Assembly: GCA_037783545.1 (NCBI GenBank)
Contig: JBBELK010000684.1
Span: 558,001 to 622,000 of the forward strand
Direction of reading: 5' to 3'
DNA length: 64,000 nt
From: Henricia sp. BOLD:AAB3569
Lineage: Eukaryota; Echinodermata; Asteroidea; Spinulosida; Echinasteridae
Shown: positions 20,557 to 31,706 of the stretch, one piece after another
Layout of the letters: every line of letters starts with the position of its first letter
How positions within the stretch are numbered: position 1 is the stretch's first letter
Position numbers and translations under genes: made by a program
The notes under the pieces: generated by a model
What the model was told of the DNA's origin: nothing
What the model saw: only the letters and a program-made list of their open reading frames with translations
Database searches by the model: none

Positions 20557-21649
20557 GTACGTACTTTATAATTTGTTTCTCATAAGCTTTATCACAAGTG
20601 ATGCAAATTGTCGGAATTGTTGGCTATGGCTTCAAATTACTACACGAGTCAGAATGGATGAATGAATCAATGAATGAACGCTGCTCTCTGAATCTGAAAG
20701 AGTGAAACTATATATACGTTTTAGAGTGAACATCTCTCTAAGTTTAGTTTGAAAAGGTTTGAAAAAGGACCATTTCTAGTGACAACTCGAGTGAAATCGC
20801 AATCTATAGGAGTAAGGAAATGTCACTGACTCCAATTCGTCTTGTCCCCAGTTTCAATGAGAGGGAGTGAATGTTCACTCTTTTGAATTTAGAGAGTATG
20901 CAGACAGATTAGTCACATGAGTTTCCCTATATAGAGGCTTTTAAAATGATGGTTTGTGCTATACCACAAATATACCATTTAGTCGCATTTTCCCCATACT
21001 GACAAACAGGCACTTTTTGACAAATTCCATTTTTTGCCATTTTTGGGGTTTTTGAGTTATGAAACATCTGAAAATGTCGAAAAACCCCATTTCGCTTAAA
21101 TTGTTTTCCCATACTGACGAACATGAATGATTGGTTGGTGACCATTCACTGCTTCTGCGTATTACAACAGAGCGCGCTGGTATCGGGTACCAATCAATAT
21201 CGCGCAAAGCTGAATGCTGTTTACAGGTAGGAAAAATCAATAAATAAAGAAATATATGGAATTTACAAACATTTTAGTTTGTGGATATGGTACTAAATTA
21301 CCCAAGTGTTCATCGGTATAAAGATAAGTCTCGTCCGCAGCCCCAATGAAGTAATATAACCGCTAATCTGAAGGACCGCCGCTCAAACACACACTAAACA
21401 TATGGAAGTGGCGAACAGCTAACGAGATCCGTTTTGAGTTTTTCTCATCGTGACGAACCCGAAAATGCATAGCGTTACGGGTATAGACCAGGTGCCAGGA
21501 GGGGTCAGCATAGTTGGAAAAGCAACCAATTTTACTTAGTATGGCAATGATCCTTGTGCTTGACCATGTAAGTAAATGGAAGTCTGCCGGGTTTTATGTG
21601 GTGGGTGTGGTCAGGGGGGGGGGGGGGGGGGGGGCATAAGAAAGGGACC
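20557..21649. other. intron or intergenic sequence, no gene seen
   Basis: Begins with the splice donor of the preceding exon. Weak inverted sequence around AGAGTGAACAT occurs at 20720-20900. At 20980-21008 GTCGCATTTTCCCCATACTG has a near-complement at 25555-25585 on the far side of the repeat arrays. A G run (about 21616-21634) precedes the first array unit. No open frame is credible. Confidence 0.5.
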
Positions 21650-22380
21650 CCACAACTGAGCTAGACTAGTTGGTGGAGCAACCCGATGAAATCTATTGGA
21701 AAATGTTAAGCATAGTCCCAGGTATCATTAATGGTCACTGCAAGACTTTTTCAGTGGTGGGGTGTGCCCGACAGACTTGAATAACCCCCCACCCCACAAC
21801 TGAGCTAGACTAGTTGCTGGAGCAACCTGATGAAACCTACTGGAAAATGTTAGGCATAGTCCCAGGTACCATGTATGGCCACTGCAAGACTTTTTCAGTG
21901 GTGGGGTGTGCCCGACAGACACCCCTTAAATACCCCACCCCCACAACTGAGCTAGACTAGTTGGTGGAGCAACCCGATGAAACCTACTGGAAAATGTTAG
22001 GCATAGTCCCAGGTACCATGTATGGCCACTGCAAGACTTTTTCAGTGGTGGGGTGTGCCCGACAGACACCCCTTAAATACCCCACCCCCACAACTGAGCT
22101 AGACTAGTTGGTGGAGCAACCCGATGAAACCTACTGGAAAATGTTAAGCATAGTCCCAGGTATCATTAATGGTCACTGCAAGACTTTTTCAGTGGCGGGG
22201 TGTGCCCGGCATACTTGAATAACCCCCCCCCCCCCCCCCACCCCCACAACTGAGCTAGACTAGTTGGTGGAGCAACCTGATGAAACCTACTGGAAAATGT
22301 TATAGGCATAGTCCCAGGTACCATGTATGGCCACTGCAAGACTTTTTCAGTGGTTGGGTGTGCCCGACAGAAACCCCTTA
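21650..22380 (+). repeat. tandem array of ~145-bp units, left arm
   Basis: Five units (GAGCTAGACTAG at about 21659, 21802, 21949, 22096 and 22252). Each reads CAACTGAGCTAGACTAGTTG, GGAAAATGTTAGGCATAGTC, CACTGCAAGACTTTTTCAGT and GGGGTGTGCCCG. Two versions exist: type A has CCATGTATGGCC and 'acaccccttaaatacccc'; type B has TCATTAATGGTC and 'cagacttgaataacccc'. From outside inward the order is B A A B A. Inverted units are at 24885-25448. Confidence 0.9.
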
Positions 22381-24884
22381 AACCAGATGATTAATCAGTG
22401 AATATATTTATATAAAACAAAAATGCCCATATTAATGTTTATCACAAATTATTTACTATAGATTGTGCGTTTGTAAAAATAGAATTAAATACTGTTTATA
22501 ACTTATCTATTTTTACTATTTAATCTATAAATGCGGGCTTATGATACAATTCAGATACGGAAGTTAAAGCAAGAAAAACTAAATTTAAATAAAATAGGCC
22601 TATAGGCGCCGCACAGCCTTGGCCGGAATATTTGAACAAATGTATACAAAATACTGTGAATTTTGAATAATGTATGCCATCACTATATTAGTTAAGGTAT
22701 TGTCAACCCTTCAAATCAGCAAGTGTTTACTTTTGCAGTGGTTATACAAATATTCACAGATTTTTATGTATAGTACTATGCCCGGAGTTTATTGGCCCTA
22801 CTATATAGGTCTTCGCTCATGTTAAACAAATCAATCAATTGGCCTATTTTAGACTACTATCGGTATCATTTTGTAAGTGCATGATTCAATGTCCTTTCTT
22901 GATTTCAAGGAAATTACGGTATTTTTTCGATCTTGACTGGACCAAACCATGATGCACATCATCAGAGCTGTTCTTTTTATATCAGTCGCTACCAAACAGG
23001 TGATCATTTTAACAATGCGTATAATTATACTTTCCTATCTTTGAAATATCAACAGCAGCCAGGAGGATGATAAAGAAGAAACTTTAGAAGAACAAGATAC
23101 CCTACCATAACCTAGACCAACCAAAAGCAGAAATTGCGCAAAAAATATATCTCTAAACTCAAAACCAGAGCTAAACGCCTTGACCAAAATTACCCACACA
23201 CTACAGAATATAACACAAACAGCAGCATATCGTTATATTCATACCGAAACGCCTAAAAATGTCAAGGCTAAACAAAACTCAAAGAAACTAACAGATCACC
23301 AAACTTAGAAAAAAAATCCACCCGCAACTGATGAAGGGCAGACGGAAGCCCAGAAAGCTAGCTCTTGCTAAACCTAAAGGAACTGAAAAACGTGAAAAAA
23401 ACCGGGGAAACTCTCCCATACCACCAATGTATAATTAACCCAGTAAAAACGGTACAATTGGACAAAATACAAATTTGGAATAAAATAATATAACATTTTA
23501 TTTCAAATAATAAAAACAAGTAAATCGAACGCCTGTGTCACTGAATGGCTTTAGCAACAAAAGAGAGATTGGGAATAAACAAGGTAAACATTATTTCCAT
23601 TTAAATGTGGTGCTGCTGAGAAAGATAACTCTGGTTTATGCCTTCTATTTGTTTTTATTGACTGGGGATCAAAAACTGATACTATATTATGTTTATTATA
23701 GATGTAACTAGGAAAGAAAACCTAGGAATAATTCCTTTTTTTGTATATGGTGCTGCTGATCGATGAGAACGAAAACTCGGGTTTATTGATCGCTATTTTT
23801 TGTTTTACTGAGATTGTAAACTATATTTTATAACATGGTTCAAGTTTTTAAATAATCTTATGTTAGCTGTAATTAAGAAAGAAAGTCTTGGAATTACATG
23901 GTGTTGCTGAGAAAGAAAACATATGTTTTTTTACAGAGATCATAAACTCAATAGGACATTCATCATTGTAATCGTTAAGAAAGAAAAACTTATAACAACT
24001 GACAAGGACAAATGGTGTCAACATGTGTGCTGTAAGTTAGAAACTGAAAACCTCACAACAGTTTAGAAATGTTCATTTCTAAAGTTCAATTTAACATATA
24101 CTTCCAAGTCATCCCTAGCGGCACTGTAAACATTTCACTAGCACATTTTTGTCCCAAAATCATGAACACATGAGGCAGGTAACTGCTTATGGATGAGGTA
24201 CCTGATGTGTTGGTGACTAGCACCCTAAGTAGCTCAAGTAGATCAAACCACTGTTCCTCATGGGCATCAAGTGATGGTTTAATTTGTTAACTCGCGTCTC
24301 ATGCACGTGTGGGGCCGGAAAATTTAAAAAGTAAAATTGAATGGTCACTTCAGGTGTGTGAAGTGGTGGTCAGAGCGTGCTGAGCAGCATGTGTTGCACC
24401 TGAGGTGTAAGATGATTGACAATCAAAACGTTTTTACTCAAAATAATTTCATCTCTCGCACATGAAGTGTTTCCATTTAAGCTTTGACTATCACACCAGG
24501 CACATGAAACACTTGAGGTGACACTCGCCTCAACATAAAGTGACAGTCACCTCAACATGAGTTGGAACTCGCCTCACCATGAGGCGTATGCATTGCTCAG
24601 CGCAACACTTCAGGTGCATGAGCTTGGTAGAATCACGTGCATGATGTAGAGTCACTTTTTACAGTGATATATAGCAACATGGTTAAAGTACTAAAAGCAC
24701 ATGTACATGTATACATATTCAATGAATAAAGGATTGCATGTTTCTTCGAATTATCGTATGTAACTTGAAAATTAATGTCTTGCAATGATTATTGTTGATA
24801 ACAAATTTTATGGCGCACATTTCCAGCAGTCATCAGAGTACTCCTCCAGCTTATGTAGCATTGTCTTAGCCATTTTTACTGGGG
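22381..24884. other. AT-rich centre between the inverted arrays
   Basis: No coding frame of note. It includes the hammerhead-like fold and, upstream of it, an A-rich, stop-broken stretch (about 23050-23320). At 23612-23995 there are about three degenerate copies of a ~140-bp unit with TGGTGYTGCTGAGAAAGAAA. At 24340-24640 the words CCTCAACATGAG and CACTTCAGGTG recur in both orientations. Confidence 0.5.
23324..23368 (+). ncRNA. hammerhead-ribozyme-like fold
   Basis: All conserved core elements are present in order: stem I GCAA (23324-23327) pairing with TTGC (23365-23368); core CTGATGA (23328-23334); stem II GGGC/GCCC (23336-23339 and 23348-23351) with an 8-nt loop; GAAA (23353-23356); stem III AGC/GCT closed by TA; and the cleavage site after C364 of GCTC (position 23364). 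This is a type I layout with a very short stem III, as in ribozymes linked to Penelope-like elements and retrozymes, which often need dimers to be stable. Weak points are an A-A pair at the base of stem II and the two-nucleotide loop. Activity is not proven. Confidence 0.6.
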
Positions 24885-25448
24885 TATTATTGGGGGTGGG
24901 GGTCTGTCGGGCACACCCCACCACTGAAAAAGTCTTGCAGTGGCCACACATGGTACCTGGGACTATGCCTAACGTTTTCCAGTAGGTTTCATCAGGTTGC
25001 TCCACCAACTAGTCCAGCTCAGTTGTGAGGGTGGGGGGTTATTCAAGTCTGTCGGGCACACCCCACCACTGAAAAAGTCTTGCAGTGGCCATTAATGATA
25101 CCTGGGACTATGCTTAACATTTTCTAGTATGTTTCATCGGGTTGCTCCACCAACTAGTATAGCTCAGTTGTGGGGGTGGGGTATTTAAGGGGTGTCTGTC
25201 GGGCACACCCCACCACTGAAAAAGTCTTGCAGTGGCCATACATGGTACCTGGGACTATGCCTAACCTTTTTCAGTAGGTTTCATCAGGTTGCTCCACCAA
25301 CTAGTCTAGCTCAGTTGTTGGGGTGGGGGGTTATTCAAGTCTGTCGGGCACACCCCACCACTGAAAAAGTCTTGCAGTAGCCATTAATGATACCGGGGAC
25401 TATGCTTAACATTTTCCAATAGATTTCATCGGGTTGCTCCACCAACTT
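24885..25448 (-). repeat. tandem array of ~145-bp units, right arm (inverted)
   Basis: Four units of the 21650-22380 repeat in reverse complement. From outside (25448) inward the order of versions is B A B A, mirroring the left arm except for one extra A there. The outermost unit stops at CTCCACCAACTTTAACTCC. Confidence 0.9.
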
Positions 25449-25970
25449 TAACTCCACCAACATTAAGCAAGAAGGTTATTAAACCCAAAAGTGGGATTTT
25501 ATTTTCAAAAATATTGAATTCGAAAGACCAAAATAAGTCCAACTAAAAACGCTAATGTTCGTCAGTACGGGAAAAATGCGACGATTTGTGCAGAAAAAGT
25601 GTGATGTACATGTATACTGAGCAAAAATATAAAAGCCCCGTGTAAATTATTTATGTAACATGAATTTAATATAGTTTGCAACCCCCAAGGCTAATAAAAG
25701 TTTCAAAGTGTCACATGGGGCGTTTATAATTTTTTTCAGTGTATGTTACCAACTTACCATTGCTATCAAAACCTTGATTTGTAAAATTGTTCTTTCGTTT
25801 TGAACTGTGCAGTGACCATATATAGACGATGGCCATCCAATCAAATTCCTGTTAGACAATTAAGACGGTATACTCAAAAGCCCTCCAATCACCGTACGCG
25901 CATTGCGACACGCCCTGTGTTAATATTCATGTAATGAATATTTAATGACTAAAGTAAACTGATGTAAATA
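25449..25970. other. non-coding, nothing assigned
   Basis: AT-rich sequence without credible frames. 25555-25585 complements 20980-21008, so the inverted structure may reach farther than the arrays. Confidence 0.4.
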
Positions 25971-26212
25971 GCCTTTTTGAAGTATGGCGGACACAATAGG
26001 AGGGCGCACTTTGCAGTGGGTATAAAATCGACTAAAATACAAAATAACTCAGTTTTTCACTTTACACTTATTAATTTTATTTATAATTATGTCTATGTAT
26101 TATAATTACAACATGTAAATCAAGTTTTTTGAAAAAAATACAATTGATAAAAAAATTCATACCCAAATGAAATTGCGCCCTCTCCTTTTGTTCCGCCATA
26201 CTTCTAAAAGGC
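25971..26212. mobile_element. inverted-repeat MITE, about 242 bp
   Basis: The ends GCCTTTTTGAAGTATGGCGG and GCCTTTTAGAAGTATGGCGG (complement of the right end) are near-identical and the similarity extends about 50 bp through GAGGGCGCA. The centre is AT-rich. Confidence 0.7.
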
Positions 26213-26644
26213 TAATTGGACGGGGTCAATTGCGTTACAAAAAATTATGGCGGAGACATTTGACCTTGCTATATTCCTGTCGAAACCGGAAGTGGCCTTT
26301 AGTTTGAAAGTTAGGCTGTGTCCGAATCGCGTGTCTAGAGCTATAGTATATGTCTAGCGCTAGAGCTGCGTCTTGATGGGCGCTAAATCAATGGGAATTT
26401 GGACGCAGCTACAGCGACGTGTTTGCGCCCTCTATCTGTCTATTGGTACTTCATACTAGACTGGTTCCCACTCCACATATTCCACACATGAATGAATCTC
26501 AGAATACTCGGATTGCGCAACGTTTGCTTACAACCGGCCTTGGATCAAAATGCCAGTTTAAAATCGTTACAAACAATAACACATTTTAGCTCTAATAAAA
26601 CGAAGACGTGTCTCTATCCTCCAAGTTCTTAACTTTTACAGACG

Positions 26645-26852
26645 GGGGGCGATTTCATAAAGGTGTTTAGCAGAAAAATGTGCTTTATCCAAAATCTATG
26701 TGCTTATAAAAATGGTTTAACCGCGGTGTTCTGCTATTATTGCTAAGAACACAAGTTGATATACACCTTTTACTGCTAACCCATTTTTATAAAGCAATTA
26801 AATTTCGTATAAAGAACATTTTTTTGCTAAACAGCATTATCAAATTGGCTCC
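26645..26852. mobile_element. MITE with GGGGC-ATTTCATAAAG ends, copy 1
   Basis: A 208-bp inverted-repeat element with ends GGGGCGATTTCATAAAG and the imperfect complement of its right end, then TTTAGCAGAAAAATGTGCTT. Its interior, including CAAGTTGAYATAC, matches the copy at 60839-61073. Confidence 0.8.
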
Positions 26853-27005
26853 GACTTCAATATTTGTTAAACGATCAATGCAGAATGTTTTAGAAGTGTT
26901 TACATGTACATCCTGTATTTAGACCAGACCATGTTTAGACCAGCTGGTCTTTATCGTCTGATAAATACAAGATAACCCATGTGACTGTCTGAGGTATTTA
27001 TAATC

Positions 27006-27155
27006 TATAGACCATATCGAATAGCCGCCATTTCGTGGGGCACATTTTGTTATTTAAACCGTTCAACAATAGAAGCACAATATGTGCAACCATGCATGTC
27101 CTCAACGAACAAAGAAACTACCCCACATAATGGCGGCTATTCGATACGTTCTATA
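27006..27155. mobile_element. small inverted-repeat MITE, about 150 bp
   Basis: Arms at 27006-27040 and 27121-27155 share TATCGAATAGCCGCCATT in inverted orientation. The loop is non-coding. Confidence 0.65.
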
Positions 27156-28192
27156 CAATATTTATGAGCGAAGATTGTACATAACTGGATAAAAATCATA
27201 AAATATATACAGCAATGACAAATTTTTAAAATTTTAAAAGTGAACTTATACTTTTAATTTATTGTTGTACCGCAAGTGCTTAGAAGTAAAACTAATTTTC
27301 AGGAAGGAATTCCATGTCATTAGATAATGTGCCTGATTTTTACTTTTCTGCTGCTGAAAACGGCTGAATGTGTTGCTCCTGTTGACACAGAAGATCATTC
27401 TGTTATGTCAATGACCTCATATCAATCAGGGTTGTAGTCGAGTCCATCACAAGTCTTTCAAAAGTCCACCACAAGTCCACCACAAGTCCTTTGGTCTCAA
27501 TTCAAGTCACAATCTATTCAAATGAACTCCATCAAAGGCCATCGGTGATACTTTGTCTTAGAGATTCATGTCCTTCAGGATTATCTGTATTGTTACAAAT
27601 AATTAATGGAGAAAATCAAAACTCTGCATTAATTTCAGAACATGAAATAAAAGCACTGCAGTGCATGCCCTTGTACCTGCATGTTTATGAGTATTTCAAT
27701 AATGTCACATTCCAAAATGTAATACAGTTTGTACTTAACAGGCACAGATTTTAAATCTTGTCTTCATTTTTCCGTTATGCTGATTACTTACATGAAAGCA
27801 TCATAAGCAGCTCCACGTCTACCTGTTTTGAATTTACTGTTGTGTTTCTTACGGCATTCATCCTCAGTCCATAATACATTTTGAAAATTACAAAAATGCT
27901 ACATGTACATATGTACAATTCAACTGCTCTTTGACCTTTAGTCTCCAATATTTAGGCTTTAATACAAGCATATCAAGTTTTGTGAAATAGGGTAAGTGCG
28001 TATATTGTTTTAAACAAAATTATACCAAAACAAAATGTTACTTTCTTCTAATGCGTCTGCTTGGGATGGGACGTTTAACCAGTTAACCGCTTAACTGAAC
28101 AAGATTGAAAAACCGGTTTTGCCGAACGTTTAAACAAAACCCAATTTTAAAGAATGACTTCATAAAATTTAAATGAATTTATATTGGGTCAT
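27156..28192. other. non-coding, nothing assigned
   Basis: AT-rich. An 87-codon open frame at 27491-27754 has no recognisable features. CACAAGTC is repeated several times at about 27450-27490. Confidence 0.4.
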
Positions 28193-28201
28193 AGTAAAAT
28201 G

Positions 28202-28935
28202 TAGTCTTGGCCTAAGACTACTCTAGTCGATATTGGTTTGTGTACGCGTTGGCCATTCCCAGTAGTGCGCCCTCTTGCAGTCCAACGGACCAGCCCTTTG
28301 CGCGACTAGAGTAGTCTTGGGAATCTCTCCCGGAAGTTCAGCATTGGGGCGGTACCGTTTAATGTAAATAGCTGCACAGGGTTTTATGATGGCACACTAG
28401 GGACATGGCATACCACAGATATCTTTGCAAATGTCGCACTTATCTTCATAAACCAATGTATTTTGCGATGTCATACGCCTTTGCAAACATGTTTGTAAAT
28501 ATATTCACAAACATTTGCCAAGAAAATTATGCCTCCGAAAATATTAGCAACGATAAAACGGTCATGTTCGATGATTCTTGTAAGCCACCTTATATTTTCG
28601 AAACCATTCGAAGCGCGTGCACGCGATGTATTTGGGTCACGCGCTGCATCCGACGCGCTGTATTTGGGTCACGCGCTGCATCCGACGCGCTGTATTTGGG
28701 TCGCGCGCTGCATTCCGACGCGCTGCTGTATTTGGGTCACTCGCTGATTGGTGACCTAGGAAAGCCTAGGCAAAAACAAAGAAAAAGTTATACCTTCCGG
28801 GAGCCGGAGAGATTCCCAAGACTATTCTAGTCGCGCAAAGGGCTGGTCTGTTAGTGCTGAAAGAGAGCGCACTATTGGGAATGTCCAACGCGTACACAAA
28901 CCGATATCGACTAGAGTAGTCTTGGGCCAAGACTA
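28202..28935. mobile_element. MULE-like MITE with 9-bp target duplication
   Basis: A 734-bp element with inverted ends of about 140 bp (28202-28345 and 28795-28935) starting TAGTCTTGGCC. It is flanked by a perfect duplication AGTAAAATG at 28193-28201 and 28936-28944. Long terminal repeats with a 9-bp duplication fit Mutator-like elements. Inside, 28622-28748 is a minisatellite of four or so units around GTATTTGGGTCACGCGCTGC. The 141-codon frame across the centre is a by-product of that repeat. Confidence 0.85.
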
Positions 28936-28984
28936 AGTAAAATGTTGACCAGATAAAATAAGGTTAAATGATTCATTATGGGGC

Positions 28985-29712
28985 CTAGGGGTACTTTTAG
29001 AAGGCTAAAAGTGATTTTCTGATGTTTACATTGGGACTATATGTATCACCTTTAGCCCCTTGCTTTTTGAACCCCATTTGCCATGTTGAGTTTTCGAAAT
29101 TTCACCTTACAGTCAAAATTAAACATTGAAAAACGTACCATGGAAGTCCCTGGAATATCCATGTTGTACCGTGGTCTATTCTCCCCGATAATTCTTCAGG
29201 AAAAAAGAACGAGTCCAACGTAATTTTTATTGACATTTTCGAAGCATACTGAAGAGAATAGCGGGACGTAACACTAGAACGAGCACAACAAATCAAATAT
29301 TGTGGTCACCCCATTGTACTGCAATGACGTCATACAATGATGTTACCACAAGAGGGCGGGCTATCTCGACCCTGAATTTTTGTGCTCGTTCTAGTTTTAC
29401 GTCCCGCTATTCTCTTCAGAATGCTTAGAAAATATCAAGAAAAATTACGTTGGACTCGGCTTTTTTCCTGTTAGAAGAATCATCGGGGAGAATATACCAC
29501 GGTACAACATTCTGGAGATTCCAGGGACTTCCATGGTAAGTTTTTCAATGTTTAATTTTGAGGGTAAGGTGAAATTTCACTTTGGAGAAAGGCCGCCACC
29601 GTTGACGTGTTCGAAAACTCAACATGGCAAATGGGGTTCAAAAGGCAAGGGGCTAAAAGTGATACATCGAGTCCCAATGTAAACATCAGAAAATCACTTT
29701 TAGCCTTATAAA
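28985..29712. repeat. ~730-bp foldback element
   Basis: Arms of about 300 bp (28985-29290 and 29385-29712) are inverted copies, sharing ACTTTTAGCC near the ends, ACATCAGAAAATCACTTTTA, AACTCAACATGGCAAATGGG and ACGTCCCGCTATTCTCTTCA. The centre is about 100 bp. A one-arm relative is at 3890-4150. Non-coding. Confidence 0.8.
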
Positions 29713-29984
29713 AGTAGCCTAGGGTATTGCATACATTGCACCTGTATCTATAAACACAAGCAACAATCTTTAGTGCCGGCCAAACGGTTAACAGACACTT
29801 GAAAGAATTTCAAACCGCTTTCTGAATTAACTGTAAATTCCCATCACTAGTGTCTTCCCTACCACAATAAACGAGTATGTGTACTATGCACATGTTCCTA
29901 AAATTTTTAAACTCTTAAAATGGTGAAGAGGGGGGGGGGGGGGGTGGAATTTATGGGTGCAGTTCATATAATGCGCTCTTGCCT

Positions 29985-30127
29985 GGGAGAGCCTATAAGC
30001 CAGGCACTCGGGGCATGACGTAAGCTTTCCCGTGCACAGCCTGTGTACGAACCATCATGGCATGGAAGGAAATGTACCCAATTGATGTTTACGTCATGCA
30101 CGGAGTGCCTGGCTTATAGCCTCTCCC
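29985..30127. mobile_element. short inverted-repeat MITE
   Basis: Arms of about 39 bp share GGGAGAGCCTATAAGCCAGG and GGCATGACGTAA in inverted orientation; the loop is about 65 bp. A run of about 16 G precedes it (about 29929-29944). Confidence 0.7.
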
Positions 30128-31150
30128 GCTCGTGCCTGTCGTTAGGGGTGCACACAAGTAAATAGGGCTCCCATAGAAACCAATGCTAAATGCACAATTT
30201 TCAAAAATCATTTAAAAATACTCACAACTCTCTCAGCTTCTCAGGAAAACAACCAGAATACTCACTGATTTCTCATCTTTTTAATTCTGTTCAATTTTAT
30301 GGGGGTAATCCGTCACTTTTATCCCCTAATTTCCACTTGAAACAAAACTAAGCCTACAACAGTGAAACTTGCTAATCAGACCTGCATCCTTTTTGGAACA
30401 AAGGCACATACGCTACTGGGCAAAATAGGGCCACTTTTAGCAGCTACAGTGTCCAAAATGTTTGTAGTTGAAAGAAAAAATACCCCACATCTACACAAGA
30501 CCACACTCGTTCAGCTCGCAATTCTCTCTAATATAAAAGAATTTGAGGGCATACAAAATATTCATGAGCTCGGCGCACAGATCTTGCCTATTTACTTGGG
30601 TGCACCCTTTGGAAAGAATTAGGAAGTTGATCATGGCTTCAGACATGTCAGACCTTGGGGGGTTGGGCGCAATCGCAATCTTCATGCTCGGAGCAAATTA
30701 TAAATTTGCGCAAGCAGATTTAAAACCTGCGCGCTCATATTTTGAGCTGGAGGTACTGAATCAGATTCCGCACCGAAATTAAAACTGCGCTTTGGAACCT
30801 ATCTTGCGCAGATTCTGAAATTGCACTTGGAATAACAATTTGCGCTGCGTAATTTTTGAAATAGGTAAAGTTCAAAATTTGCGGCAAGACAGGGGGAAAA
30901 TTTTAGGTTTTTTCCATCAAATCTAGACATTCCAATTATAGATGACTTATTTTAAAGAAAACAATTCTGATAAACTTCTTAACTCTTACCCAACTTGTAT
31001 TGCCTGTATATTTTCAAGCTTTCCAAAGTATGAGTGATGACGTCATCATATAAAAAAGCGCCCTCTAGGGACAAGATGATTAAATAGTTAAATATAACAA
31101 TATAGGTGATATTAGGTCGTCTCGAACACCAGACATGTTCATAAAAAGAG
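30128..31150. other. non-coding, nothing assigned
   Basis: No credible gene. Words such as TTTGCGC and ATTTGCGC recur at 30680-30890. Short open frames on both strands look random. Confidence 0.4.
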
Positions 31151-31162
31151 GGGAACAGCCAT

Positions 31163-31402
31163 GTGTTCGGTGTCAAGAACGAACACAGGTCTAGTTTATA
31201 TACTAAACTCGATATAAATACCAATATCTACCACGTCTGTAACATCCTTATCCCTCAGGGTGACTCTGTTGCTCTTTGCGCACTCAAGGCATTGTTCTCC
31301 CATTCTTCGAAAATTGAAGAAGGCACTATTTTTCTGGGTGGCGATTTCAACAGCCGCGTGTGGTTGTTGGAGTGTTTTAAGTTATGTCGTACCATCATAT
31401 AA
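31163..31402 (+). pseudogene. Tx1-type LINE endonuclease fragment
   Basis: Residues in the first two thirds align with the endonuclease of the full Tx1 copy (its 8580-8710): IYHVCNILIPQGD against IYHLYNTYIPQND, and FLGGDFN against FVAGDFN. The remainder of the element is missing; homology stops at about 31360, next to the start of the CR1/L2-type LINE. Confidence 0.7.
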
Positions 31403-31706
31403 TCCCTAAAATTGTCGGACTGAGACGTCACAGTCATGTTTCGACAAGTGATAAGACAACAATAGGAAGACGTAGTGGATTATATCAAACAAAGCGGACG
31501 AGCTGGGACATGAAGTGAACGTGTTTTGTCTGATTGTTGGATAATGAATGAATGTTTGGTTGTTACGGTAACAAACCACGCTTCCGAATATAAGGGAGGG
31601 TGATTTTAAACGGTAGGCGTCACTTTTACTCTGAAACTTCCAGAGAGCACACCTTCATCTATTCGCTGTTGTTACGTCTACGTAATGGCTACGTAATTAA
31701 CTACTG

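Noticed and set aside
21600..22380. Frames on the minus strand across the 145-bp array
   Set aside because: They follow the repeat unit and are not conserved as one frame along the array.
23050..23320. Possible retroelement coding remnant ahead of the hammerhead-like fold
   Set aside because: A-rich and stop-broken; no motif of a Penelope-type protein could be identified.
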